Assembly: GCA_964030785.1 (NCBI GenBank)
Contig: OZ034968.1
Span: 58,252,299-58,316,298, forward strand
Direction: 5' to 3'
DNA length: 64,000 bases
Source: Siderastrea siderea
Lineage: Eukaryota > Cnidaria > Anthozoa > Scleractinia > Rhizangiidae
The notes beneath the pieces were generated by a model. That model searched no databases. It saw only the letters and a list, made by a program, of their open reading frames with translations, and was not told the DNA's origin. The stretch's first letter is position 1. Each line of letters opens with the position of its first letter. The position numbers and the translations under genes were made by a program. Positions 1 through 10,657 of the stretch are shown piece after piece.

Positions 1-60
1 CTTCCTTCGCTTCACTGAAAAATTAGAACAACAGCAAACCTGGAAATAACCCTCCAAAAA

Positions 61-190
61 AATTTTTTTATGGTAAAAGAGGTCGACATACCTTTTAAAT
101 CCTTTTTTCCCTTTTCATTGCCCTTCAAAAGACTAGATAACTGGAAGTACTACCCTTCGCGCTTCCCATTTCGATTTATTTAGAAAACTA
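61..190. repeat. Dispersed repeat, copy A (left part)
   Basis: The stretch holding 'gtcgacatacctttt', a pyrimidine tract, 'ttcaaaag' and 'cccatttcgattta' recurs near 2246 and near 6428 with the same order of blocks. It is an old interspersed repeat with no coding capacity that I can see. The rest of 190-720 shows no gene and no clear repeat. Confidence 0.5.
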
Positions 191-722
191 CCGGAAAATC
201 CAGCTTACAAACCCTGGGCTTATACATCGTAAAAAGAGTAATGTGCTATCCAAATAACGTTTTCCATTTCCTCACGTCTTTAGACTTTGAGGCGACACAA
301 TAAATTGGGAATTTAGCTCAATACCGTTATTTGGAACAAATTTAGTTCACTACTATTTGGAACATCACTACGATTAAAATTGTTGTTCCGCACTCTACTT
401 GCATTACACTTTCCTTGTTTTCAATTTGAAGTAGCCTGTTCCAGGCTCCGAGATAGTGGGGAAAGCGTGAATTGAGAAAAAGAGCGCGAAAAAAAGCGAA
501 GGGGCTGGGGAGAGACAAGGCGGCCACCGCACCCATTTTTCCAGATCCGCGCGTCTTATTTTCGCGTTCCCTTTCTAATTTTCGTGCCGTCCCAACTATC
601 TGAGAGCCTGGAACAGGCTAAATTTGAAGCTGTACTTTGTTCTGTAAAGGAGCTTATGTCAAAGTAACAAGGATAAAGTGGAGGGGCGCTTATATCCGAG
701 TGGTTTTATGATAGGAATATAA

Positions 723-933
723 GGCCCAGTTCAGACGCCGTACCTCTCATGTGCCGTACCAAGTAGTACGTAGTTTTTTGGCAGTCGTATGGTGTCCAAA
801 TGAGTTTTTTTCGAGAGATTTCAATTAGGCAAGCCAAAATCTCAGGGAACGGCAAAGCTTACCGCTTAATACGACCTAGGAGCTAAAACGTATTTGGTAC
901 GGCACATGAGAGGTACGGCGTCTGAACTGGGCC
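723..933. mobile_element. Foldback MITE with TAA target duplication (PIF/Harbinger-like)
   Basis: The ends are long inverted repeats: GGCCCAGTTCAGACGCCG on the left and its reverse complement on the right, pairing over about 40 bp. The element is flanked by TAA at 720-722 and 934-936. Three-base TWA duplications are typical of PIF/Harbinger elements, so this is probably a non-autonomous member. No transposase is present; the ORF crossing its right end is accidental. Confidence 0.75.
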
Positions 934-1099
934 TAATTTTTGTTAACAGGTGTATGACAAAACAAAGAAGGAAAAACGTGCGCATACTAAGTCAGCCAAT
1001 CAGATACTGGCGAGTTATGAAACGCGCGGAAGCGCTTACGGAAGCGCGCGCGCCTTTCTCAGCGCACGCGCAGAAACAGAGCCGTTGACGTTATTTTGA

Positions 1100-1345
1100 G
1101 GGAGCGTGGTGGTGTAGTGGGTAGCGCGTTGAACTTCAGATCTGAAGGTCGGTGGTTCGAGGACCAGTCTCTGCCATCATGTTGTTTCCTCAGACAAAAA
1201 ACTTTGCCCCACTTTGTCTCTCTTCCCCCAGGTGTATAAATGGGTACCGGCGACATACTCAGGTGCTTCATGTTACAGAAACCGGGATAAGCTCCGGCCG
1301 CGTGGGCCTCCTTGGCTCGTGTGCGACTTTATCACCTTTATTGGG
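1100..1345 (+). mobile_element. tRNA-derived SINE with conserved central domain
   Basis: The head has a tRNA-like A box (gtggtgtagtgggtagcgc) and B box (ggtggttcgagga), so it derives from a pol III gene. The body contains 'aggtgtataaatgggtacc', 'gcttcatgttacagaaacc' and 'gggcctccttggctcgt'. The same body recurs at 17.8-18.9 kb, and its central part is the source of the 60-kb satellite. The central segment with the 'ggactagcatccc' block is missing in this copy. Confidence 0.7.
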
Positions 1346-4238
1346 GGTCCGATTTAATTAAAAGTGGTTAGGGGTGCAAACGAAGCCATACGTCCTACTT
1401 TAAAATACCTCTGGGTCAGTCATTCCCTTTTTCCGCATATCCCCCCCAAAAAAATCCCCCCCCCCAAAAAAAAACACTCACTGCCCAAAAAATGCTTGGC
1501 AATATTTTACCACTCCTCTCTCCAAACAAACGGCCTAAATCGAAAATTTAAATCTCCTAAAAAATACTTTGCATCTCACCCTCACGCCTTTAAACTCGAG
1601 TATCCCTCAAAAAACAAACCAAACCAATGAATCATTACTAAATAATTTCAACTAGCAAATGAAATACAACAGGCCGCAAATTAAATAAATTATAAGTTGT
1701 ATGTTTGCTTAAAAGATCTCATACCCGATAGAATTGGTCATTTTGCTGCCGTTTGCGCGTTACTTCTGTCAATCAATCAGTGCTCTTTCCTTGAGGTAAA
1801 TTTCTTCCCTTAGAGCTTTGATTTGCCCCTCCAACTGAACTTTCATCTTTAAAATCTCTGCCCTCTCCAACGTGCATTAGGTCCTTTGAAGCCTTCGCTT
1901 CCCATAGAATATTAAAAGCGAAAGCATTAAATGGTAAAGTTTTTTCTTCAGTTTTAACGTTTTCAGTAACCCTGGTCGACCAGACCAAAAACTTATCTGA
2001 AGCATACAGTACGAGCCAGTCTGCTACTCAAACCAAGCCTACTTTGAAATGGAACTATAGAATGGTTATTTCATCCTTTTTTACTCTTGAAGTTAAAAGT
2101 AAGAAAAAGCACAGGTTTTGTCACCTAACTTTCAAGCCCAGTGAAAATAAGCCCTCCGCGGCTATAGTCAGATTTGACAAACGATCGCTTTTCTCAATGC
2201 AAATTTTAATTGAATGTTCCGGTGAACAATTTTGTTATAGAAACTGAAGTGGTGGACCTACCTTTTAAGTTCCTTTTTTCGCCCTTTTTTCTTCTTTCAA
2301 AAGAACTGAAAGCACTTCCCACCTGCATTCATTTAGCGAACTTTTTTCTCTTCAGAAAAACACGTCTAAAACAGTGACTTTTGTTTTGCCACTAAAGACT
2401 TTCCATTGTGACATAACAAAGGAAGAAGAACGCGCGCGCAAAAATCAGCCAATCAGGTTCATTTGTAATTTACGCGATGCCAGCACGCGCAGTGGTTTGA
2501 ATTTCTACACTGGTAACACTTAACAGTCGGGGAACAAGTACTTGTTTTGGTCAGTTTTCGTATCTATGCCCGAAGAAGCCCGAAGGGGTCCGAAGAAGCT
2601 CGGATTTATACTGTCCAATCAGAGAGAACTACGAACTCGCGCAGAAAAATGAAACGGAATGTTTTCAAGTTTTAAACATGGCGTCCCCAGCACGGAGGAA
2701 TCTTTAGGCCATAAACTCTTCCAGACATGCTTTGGCAGTATCAGCGAGAAGTTTGGCTGTTGGAAGTTCTGAAATTTATGCGTTACTGTTGAATAATGGT
2801 TAAAGATAGTTTGTTGAAGCTTAATTGGTCACATATTTAGATTGTTGTTCATTAATCTCGCCGGGGCGCAACACTGAATTGCCAAATTACATTTTGTTTT
2901 TACGGCTTTCCAAGGCTGGAATATAGCGTTGTTCAAGGCACGTGAAAAGATCCGAAAGAAAAGAGGGTTACCTGATCTTAGGAAAGGCAGTTAAGCTCGG
3001 GTGAAACGCGGTTCACCCGTGGTTTTGACATGAGTCAAGACAGCTTTCCACGAAGGCGCGAGAAAAGAAATAATTAAGCTTAAGCTTATATTAAAAGTGC
3101 TTCGAACTGTATTTACACCTCGCTGATTACTGTGGTGAAGCGAGTATTCTTCACGAAAGATAAGAGAGTATCCTGCACTGGTTAAATATTTTCCCCGTCC
3201 TTATTCACATTCATGCAAAATCTGAAGAAAAAGTTGACTCACGGAGCGGAAAACAGCTGAGTGCATGAAAGTCTTCTTGCACTTGCCGGGCGGAGAACAA
3301 AGCAATTCTCCATTTTCAAAGCTTTAAAAGCCTTATTAAGTCTGTGTTATTCCCAATGACCACTATTCTGATCCAGGTTAATTTTCTACTAGAAAAAAAC
3401 TGCTGAAACAACGCGCTTTTTTATTTGAACCAAAAACAAGAGCTAAATTTGCTGTTTCCTCAGCGGTCCGCATGTTGTATTGATTCTTCTCGTCAATAAT
3501 TCTCAACTGTTTGTTAGCATTACTGACTTCGTTTATGACCCACTGAGAAACGCCTTCCAAGGCAAACACATCTGTAATTCTTTATTATTCAAGCTCAGAA
3601 GGAATTAACATTGAAGAACCGACTGAGAAACCCACGAATTCTGACTTGAAACTGAAGTATTATTATACGGTTCTAGCGTTCATAATTCTTGGTTTCAGGA
3701 CAAACTACTGCTCATTTGGTCAAGCATTTTGCCATAAATACAAAAATTAAAGCAAGACGAGACAGCGTTTTGATATCGCTGACATCATTATCAAGACTGA
3801 AATGGTGATAAAGTGGAAAATTGAAAAGAATAAGAATACAAATCTGAATCCATGAGCACATCAATCAGTCGGGTCTAAACAACGGATTACGTACGGATTT
3901 AGTAATAGCACGACGGCGAAATCGTTGTCGTTGTCGTGTTTGCTGAGAGCTAGTCAGTTTCCCCATCCCTTCCATGCTCACGATATTTCAGAGACCACTC
4001 GTCCAGCCGACTTATAATATTGGCCCATACCTGTACTCGGCGACCCGTCACAAACAATTCTTAAAATAGATGTCACCCAAATTTAATAGCGAGCGCGTAG
4101 TTTGTCCTGATAAATATTTTTTAACGGTCTGTGCTTTTTCTTCCAAGTTGAGAGTATTCGCTTTTCGAAGCAACAGAACAAACTGGTCCCCACGTTAAAT
4201 AGTTTTGGAACTGGAGCTCTTTTTGGTATTTCACTCGA
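1346..4238. other. Non-coding stretch with one dispersed repeat
   Basis: There is no convincing gene. It contains poly-C/poly-A runs near 1440-1480 and a second copy of the dispersed repeat at about 2246-2470, with 'ttttaagttcctttttt', 'ttcaaaagaactgaaagcac' and 'aatcagccaatcaggttc'. The remainder looks like unique AT-rich DNA with short spurious ORFs. Confidence 0.5.
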
Positions 4239-4696
4239 CGATACCGGTGCAGCGCTCTAACCAACTGAGCTAACAAGCCAACTGGGAGCTGGTCATTAAA
4301 TTGGTTCGTAATATACCCGGGAAAGATGAAGATGAAATTATGAATATGAAATTCATATATTTGAACTGCGGAATGAAGAAATCAATGTAAAGAAGATCCT
4401 CGCAGTTATTGACGCGAGCTCAATTGGTTAGAGCGCTGCACCTGTATCGCAGAGGTCAGGGTTCGAATCCCGGCAAGCCTGATTTTTTCAGGCTTTCTTT
4501 TCGCAACTGCATAAGTTGCGTCAATAACTGCGAGGATCTTCTTTACATTGATTTCTTCATTCCGCAGTTCAAATATATGAATTTCATATATTCATAATTT
4601 CATCTTCATCTTTCCCGGGTATATTACGAACCAATTTAATGACCAGCTCCCAGTTGGCTTGTTAGCTCAGTTGGTTAGAGCGCTGCACCGGTATCG
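4239..4696. repeat. Large inverted repeat built from tRNA-headed SINE sequence
   Basis: The left arm (about 4239-4415) is the near-exact reverse complement of the right arm (about 4518-4696), with roughly 100 bp between. Each arm has the tRNA-like segment 'ggttagagcgctgcaccggt', an 'atatgaatttcatat' core and 'gcgaggatcttctttacatt'. The spacer carries another tRNA-like head. This is two SINE copies in opposite orientation, or one partly copied back on itself. Confidence 0.8.
4411..4479 (+). other. tRNA-like SINE head (pseudo-tRNA), first copy
   Basis: It contains an A-box-like 'gagctcaattggttagagc' and a perfect B box 'ggttcgaatcc', followed by 'cggcaagcc'. The 5' acceptor strand does not pair with the 3' strand, so it is not a functional tRNA. 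Confidence 0.6.
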
Positions 4697-4726
4697 CAGA
4701 GGTCAGGGTTCGAATCCCGGCAAGCC
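4656..4726 (+). other. tRNA-like SINE head (pseudo-tRNA), second copy
   Basis: GGCTTGT at the 5' end pairs with the terminal GCAAGCC. The D arm GCTC...GAGC is intact and the T loop TTCGAAT is present. However, the acceptor and T stems overlap by one base, the anticodon stem has an A-C mismatch, and position 33 is C instead of U. A cloverleaf can be drawn, but these flaws and the repeat context mark it as a tRNA-derived SINE promoter and not a tRNA gene. Confidence 0.65.
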
Positions 4727-6200
4727 TGATTTTTTCAGGCTTTCTTTTCGCAACTGCATAAGTTGCGTCAATAACTGCGAGGATCTTCTTTACATTGAAT
4801 GTTATCTTTATAGGTGTGAAGAGAAACTAAGATTGCTGATTTCATTAGCTGCCTCATTTCTTGTACTGTCTTTGATGGCCGCCCTATAGGTGCCCCAAAG
4901 AACGACACCAAACATAGCGGACGCATACTGTGTCTAGTAGTTTTTTCCGAAAGTTATTTTTCCACAGTCTTGTTATGTAGAGCACTATAGACCTAGCAGT
5001 TACATACCTCAAAATGGGGTTGTCTTTGTGACTTGTGTGTTATTTGGGAGCAATTCGTGGCCGCGTTTTAGGCTAGTTTTTGGTTCGATGTTGTTCGCGG
5101 TAGCAGGCCAAGCTGCAGACGTCAAAGCAAACCTTCTTCTGTCCCTAGTGGGGAGCACGACTGCTTAAAATAAATAGAACAAGAGACTTCTGGTTCCCGG
5201 GTGTAATGTTCATGACGCACATCAACGTCCTTGTTGTTTAAGGTCCTCAATGTCCCGCGCGCTAAGACGAAGACATGGAACTATAAAGCTTTCGCTTCCT
5301 ATTGACAACTGAATGAAAAGCTATTTGTTAGTGAAGTTTCTGTTATAGTCTTAACGTTCAAGGTAGCCTGGACCCTGATTTGGTGATTTTTAGGCCATCT
5401 AATTACGTTGAGATCAAGATATGACAAAATTAGAATCAACCCTATAACTACGCAATTAACAGTACATAGCTGAAATACAAATAGTTTCTCCATTTAACGT
5501 AAGGAATTTGTGAAATTTGAGGAATTTAAGGGTGCCATTAACAGTCTTCACTGAAAGGCCGGGGATTTGAACAGTTGTAACAAGAATTTGATTTAAGACA
5601 TAAAACGTCGTAACAAAACTTTTTAGCGCAGTGCTCCACAGTGAGTCACCTAGAACATTTGCAGTCAAACCTGACCGCCGCCAGATCGACTAGTTCTTAG
5701 ATGGTACCCATCATTTGAGTTATTGAACTTAAGGAACCTGGATTTTTTCTTAAATTAGGTATATATCCAGTTCTCTCGTCCTGAATAAGTGAGGAAAGCC
5801 AAGCCTAAAAAATGAAAAGCGTGGAATTAAAAGTTGACAGTATGCGCTACAGCAACAATGAGAAAATTCTGAAATTGTACACCCAGTTTAGTGCTTGCTG
5901 TTGTCATCTCACTAGTTTGTAAATCATGACCTTCTGACTTTAATTTTAAGACCGATGATAGCGGATCTCTGTGGCTATAGCGATTTCATTTTACTAATAG
6001 TTAAAGCCTTCCAAGAATAATATCACTCCACTCTTGTTCAATGTAAGCAACTCGGTTGAATGAGAGCTAGAGATTATTTCTCAACGGAGCTACCGCCAAG
6101 CTTCGACACACAAAAACACACATATGAAGAAGATGGAAAAAAAGTTAATAAGCTAGTGTGTGCTCAAAAGGGAAGATAAATGAAGGTTTCCCCTTAAAAT
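4727..6200. other. Non-coding stretch, nothing recognised
   Basis: The start is the rest of the SINE tail ('gcgaggatcttctttacatt', to about 4800). After that I see no gene, tRNA or clear repeat; all ORFs are short and have no recognisable domain. Confidence 0.5.
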
Positions 6201-6400
6201 NNNNNNNNNNNNNNNNNNNNNNNNNNNNNNNNNNNNNNNNNNNNNNNNNNNNNNNNNNNNNNNNNNNNNNNNNNNNNNNNNNNNNNNNNNNNNNNNNNNN
6301 NNNNNNNNNNNNNNNNNNNNNNNNNNNNNNNNNNNNNNNNNNNNNNNNNNNNNNNNNNNNNNNNNNNNNNNNNNNNNNNNNNNNNNNNNNNNNNNNNNNN
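6201..6400. other. Assembly gap (200 N)
   Basis: Exactly 200 undetermined bases, probably a placeholder of fixed size. ORFs read through it are artefacts. Confidence 0.99.
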
Positions 6401-7328
6401 ATCTTGTTCAAAAAAATTATTTCAAAAGGAAAAAGAGGTGGACATACTTTTGAAGTCCCTTTTTCTCCCTTCTATACTCGTACCATACACTAGTATAGAG
6501 TACTCTTCAAAAGAACTGAATTATCGGAAGCACTTCTTCCCATCTCGATTTAATTCTTCATGAGGGGGACATGGGGATTTGCGGTGTTGCGGTGTGGCTT
6601 GTTTTTTTTGTGCGGTGTTGCGGTGAATAAAATCCCATCTCGCGGTGTTGCGGTGATCTCAAATCGTACGGTGTGCGGTGTTTTTGATTTTAAACCTGCG
6701 ATGTTCGGTGAAAAAAGATTTCTTGCGGACCCTTTGCGGTGTTGTGGTTTGTTGTTTGACACATTTGACCGACTTACCCTTGTCGAGTAACTGTCAAAAC
6801 CTGTTTATATTCGTCAAACCGTCGATTATCACCCTTTTTTGGAAACAATCTGTGTCACGCAATGAATGCCAGGCCATTTCCGTTTTCATTTATAAGTAAC
6901 TTGACCTTTGCTACGCGGACTGTCAGGGATCCAGTCAGCCTCCTTGTGTTTCACGGCGCGTGGTCAAACGGCTGCAACATACAACAGAGTGCATAATCGA
7001 CTGTGTCGCTTTTTTTTATGAAGAGGGAAAAGGGGGGGAAACTACCAGTATAAAAACAAATTTAGGTGCCGGATCAAACAAAAGTAAAAAGTGCCCGACG
7101 AAGCTCAGAGAATCTATTTAGTAAGTTCGTAACACGCTACCTTGCATTCTTTATATATGCACGACTGAAAATAGAGTTCTTAGAGTCTTGAGGTCAGTCT
7201 CTATAATCCAAACCAGCTCCGAGATCCTCTAACCCCAGTTACATGGAGATTTGGATTAGATTAGCTCCCATTAGGTCCATTAAATGGTCAGTTAAAGCAC
7301 GCTGAAGGGGGATTAAAGCGACTGATAC

Positions 7329-7761
7329 TCGGGGGGGGGGGGTAATCCCTCTAATAGCCCATACTGGGAGGCTCCGCCCGAAAGGGGTACCTTTTTCAGG
7401 CTTCAGGTATATGAAAGGGTAGGGATTTCACGAGCTGAAGTATATGAAAGGGTAGGGAAATCTGTCATTTAGGTATTTAAAAGGGCCTTTAATTAAAATA
7501 TTTCGAGTAGACGCACCTTATAACTGTATTATTTTCATTTATTAAACGCTACATGAAAACGACAAGGAGACTTCCTTCCAAGGGTTTAGAAAAGGGATGC
7601 AGTGTTCTTAGGTAGGTATGTGAAAGGGATACCATTTTTCAATGGAAGGTATACGAAAGGGGTACCTTTTCTATCAAAAATGGTATATAAAAGGGTAAGG
7701 GGTTGGACCTCGGGGCGGAGCCTCCCCGTATAAAACTTTGTTGAGTGCCTCCCCCCCCGGG
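7329..7761. mobile_element. Nested 433-bp element with G-run ends
   Basis: The left end begins tcgggggggg and the right end closes with ccccccccggg. Inside each end lies an inverted 'gggaggctccgccc' block. CTGATAC is duplicated at 7322-7328 and 7762-7768, consistent with a seven-base target duplication. The interior has several 'tatgaaagggtaggg'-type repeats. It lies inside the 6562-8384 element. Confidence 0.65.
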
Positions 7762-7841
7762 CTGATACTACCCCTTTCCTCCGTGTCCTTTCATCTCTCT
7801 ACGTCGCGGTTGCGGAGGTTTTCGCGAGAGAGACTCGTTAA

Positions 7842-8177
7842 ATGTCGGAGGGTGATAAGGATCTTATATTTACAGGCTGTGCTAATGGATTGAATCCATT
7901 AGATCCATTAGGCCCGATTCTTTGGTTAATAGACGATAAAGGAGCGCTATCATCCCAGAAGACATTAAAACGCGAAACTAAGCAAGTGAGCTCGTGGCAA
8001 CCACGACCGCGCTGGGCAGCGGGAATGTTACCAGTTCATCTTTGTCGTCATGTACATACGACAAAATGTTGGCCACAGCAAGAATACAGACATCATCAGT
8101 ATCCGCGTGATTCACGTGCAGACCACAAGGTGAAAGCAGTATGGCTTTGTGATTTGTATCTGTTGAGTGGAAAATAG
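7842..8177 (+). CDS. 111-codon ORF inside the transposable element, function unknown
   Basis: An ATG-initiated ORF of 111 codons starts shortly after the nested element. The N-terminal half includes GPILWLIDDKGALSS. The rest is rich in His, Arg and Trp, and I recognise no domain, zinc-finger pattern or catalytic motif. It lies wholly within the 6562-8384 element, so it may be a relic or a captured fragment. It could also be a chance ORF; codon statistics or a second genomic copy would decide. Confidence 0.25.
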   Translation: MSEGDKDLIFTGCANGLNPLDPLGPILWLIDDKGALSSQKTLKRETKQVSSWQPRPRWAAGMLPVHLCRHVHTTKCWPQQEYRHHQYPRDSRADHKVKAVWLCDLYLLSGK

Positions 8178-8540
8178 CTGAGGTAATGACATTTGTTTAA
8201 ATGAAAAATATTACATCACGTGAGGACGTTTTCCCTTTTCCAAGAAGCTTTTTGGATCATTTAAATCGTAGGACAAAAATTAAATTGCGGTGTCGGTGTT
8301 TCGTCAACTTTTTTTGCGGTGATGCGGTGTTCGTTATTTTCTTCTGCGGTGTTGCGGTGTTGACAGTCCCCCAATGTCCCCCTCCTTCATTAAACATTTT
8401 TCTTTCAAGGCCAGTGAATTTTCTTTGCGACTGAAAGCTTTCCTTTATGACATAACAAAGGAACAAAAACGCGGGGACAAAAATCAGCCAATCAGGTTCG
8501 CTTGTAGCCTACGTGTTTCATACTTACTTATTTATCTTCT

Positions 8541-8984
8541 TTGTCCTTCGTGGGGCACAAGGCCGCAAAACCCACCTGACTTTTCGCCTAAATGTTAGGT
8601 AGGAAAAAAAAACTATGATTAACAAAACAGCAAACCGACCGAATCAGTTTGCTGTTTTATTTATCATCTGATCAAGCCTTCCTACTCAACCAGATTTTTG
8701 CCATGGATTCGACATAGGATTGTAACACAGTATTCAAACTGTATACCCTAGAGTGCCTTTACTTTATAATAACCCGTGAAATAGATTGTTTTATTTTAAA
8801 TTGTTAAGACCACAGCGACAAGATTTTAAGTAAAACACTCAAAGAAACCCAACTCTTCCTAATCGAGCTTATATTGTGCGAAAACATCTGGGCATACTTC
8901 CATCCACAAACCACTGTGCTGCAAACAAACGTTCTCCTCTCCTCCAGTTCTCGCTTACAAAAGAATTTAAATGGTAGAGTCTGC
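8541..8984. other. Non-coding spacer
   Basis: AT-rich DNA with a small inverted pair, 'aaaacagcaaaccgac' and 'gtttgctgtttta', around 8622-8659. No gene seen. Confidence 0.4.
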
Positions 8985-9400
8985 GTGATTTGTTAATCCG
9001 CACCAGATTGCGTGACCCCAACCAAAATGATCAAAGACCAACTCAGTGGCATTTACAAATGCAAACAACCACGTTGCCTCACGTGTCCTTTGCAAGAAGG
9101 GTAAAAGACACTTCATCTTGTAAATCTAAATCTAAAAACGACATCTTCACCAACTCTTTGGTGAGCATCGTCCTTCCGTCCAAAATCATCAACATCTTGC
9201 TAGCCCTACCCCCGTTTCAGAACATTTCAACTTACCCGGACACTCTGTCATCGACATCCGTCTCATCCCTTTGGAGCTAATAAACACTAAACGACACTCT
9301 GTAAGAAAAGCGCGTGAGCACACTTGCACTGATTGACAAAGCTAAGACATTGGAGCCCCCGGGATTAAATAGACGTATTAAATGAGCTACGTACTCTAAC
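8985..9400 (+). pseudogene. Decayed Penelope-like element fragment (C-terminal part)
   Basis: Conceptual translation, with frame shifts, gives PRCLTCPLQEG, then a block resembling VSEHFNLPGHS..D..LIPLELI, then SVRKARE and a GINRR-like end near 9360. This order (Cys-rich motif, HF.LPGHS, RKARE, GIN) resembles the C-terminal region of Penelope-type retroelements, where a GIY-YIG endonuclease lies. Several stops and shifts interrupt it, so it is dead. A related better-preserved piece follows at 9811. The family call is from memory of motif order, not a search. Confidence 0.45.
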
Positions 9401-9612
9401 AATACTTCCTGTTCAGCTACTGGCCTATCATTATCATCTATTTAAAATTTTTAAACTTTTATGTTAACTATCTGTAACGTATTTACTCAATTTACGCTTG
9501 TAGTCCCCAAAGAAGGTTTGTTTTTCAAACTGAAAAATCGGGCAATTTTTTGTTACATATATTTTGTTATACCCAAATTTTCCGTTTTAGTTCTCTACAA
9601 AAAAACCAATTG

Positions 9613-10224
9613 CAAGGCTGATCGGACAGCTAAGAAGGGTAATAATTTTATTGCCCAATATTTCGGTGAGACAAAACTCACCTTCATCAGGGGCTGTAAA
9701 AGCTAAGTAAAAATGGAATTAAAAGGTTACAAGATTTAAAATGATGAAAATGAAAAGATTAAATATGATAGGTTGACAAACATAGAAAGCGGAAACGTGA
9801 CTAACAGCTTGATCGTCACATTGATCAACCCACCGCCGTTTCAGATCACTTCACTCTCCCTGGCCACTCCATCAACGACATAGAACTCATTTCCCTAGAA
9901 CTCATTCACTCGAACAGGGACAGCATTCGTAAAGCCAGAGAAGCATTTTTGATTTCAAAGGGCAAGACACTTGAACCCCACGGAATAAACAGACGAGATG
10001 AAACTTAATCTATTTCTATTTTTAAAAAAAGCTGTTAGTCACGTTTCCGCTTTCTATGTTTGTCAACCTATCATATTTAATCTTTTCATTTTAATCATTT
10101 TAAATCTTGTAACCATTTTATTCGATTTTTACTTAGCTTTTACAGCCCCTGATGAAGGTGAGTTTTGTCTCACCGCAATATTGGGCAATAAAATTACCCC
10201 TCTTAGCTGTCCGATCAGCCTTGC
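9613..10224. repeat. Inverted repeat flanking a Penelope-like C-terminal fragment
   Basis: The left arm (about 9613-9810) and right arm (about 10029-10224) are reverse complements over nearly 200 bp; for example 'gatcggacagctaagaaggg' against 'ctcttagctgtccgatc'. Between them, 9811-10008 translates on + as a block with DHFTLPGHSINDIELISLEL, SIRKAREAFL and EPHGINRRDE. That is the same C-terminal retroelement signature as at 9 kb, but in frame. The structure suggests a retroelement 3' end next to an inverted copy of its downstream sequence. Confidence 0.6.
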
Positions 10225-10529
10225 TGATCCTGATCTACACCAAGATCCGGCTTCACCTCGCTACTGTTTGTCCAAGTGGTCCTTGCATCGAGTTACCTGA
10301 TTTAGTTCTCTACGTCTTTCTTTTACTCCCGTAAGGATAAGTCTTACCGTATATATCGTTTTCTTTTGTCTACTTTGGTATAATAGGCACTGACTATTAC
10401 ACTTTGTATCAAGGATTTAGTAAAATCACTCTGATTTAAACGTTCCCAAACCTTTTCTCCACAGAGCCGGTCTGTATCGATAGCTATTATGACCCGAACC
10501 CGCCCGATGCCTGGGCTCGGAAAGACGTA

Positions 10530-10539
10530 GTCACGTGAC
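10530..10539. promoter_or_regulatory. CLEAR-type E-box upstream of TMEM127
   Basis: GTCACGTGAC is a perfect 10-bp palindrome that starts 128 bases before the proposed ATG. In vertebrates this is the consensus (CLEAR) site bound by TFEB/MITF factors at lysosomal genes. TMEM127 is an endolysosomal protein, so the site fits the gene. No TATA box is evident. Use of the site in this organism is inference. Confidence 0.5.
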
Positions 10540-10657
10540 GGAAAACTTCCCTCCCGACCCCAGTGGTGTAGATATCACATTCCACTGTGTTGCAGCCATA
10601 TTGTTTTGTTCTGTTTTCGAAGTGGATTGAAACTACGGAGATTGTGGCTCATTTGGA

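Larger units (their letters stand above)
6562..8384. mobile_element. 1.8-kb TIR element with GCGGTG-rich ends
   Basis: The terminal inverted repeats are gagggggacatgggg on the left and, read inward from the right, gagggggacattgggg. A six-base duplication, cttcat, flanks it at 6556-6561 and 8385-8390. Both ends carry runs of 'gcggtgttgcggtg' in the same orientation, which is unusual for subterminal repeats. It holds a 111-codon ORF and a second nested element. No transposase motif is recognised, so it is probably non-autonomous. Confidence 0.7.
6428..8540. repeat. Dispersed repeat copy C, split by a transposon
   Basis: The left half (about 6428-6561) matches the start of the copies at 61 and 2246. 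The right half (8391-8540, with 'tatgacataacaaaggaac' and 'aatcagccaatcaggttc') matches the later part of the 2246 copy. The element at 6562-8384 lies exactly between, with cttcat on both sides, so this is an older repeat opened by a later insertion. Confidence 0.65.

Noticed and set aside
4656..4726. Functional tRNA gene
   Set aside because: A cloverleaf can be drawn, but the stems overlap by one base, the anticodon stem is mismatched, U33 is missing and the sequence is part of a repeated SINE.
6145..6493. ORFs spanning the N block
   Set aside because: Artefacts of undetermined sequence.
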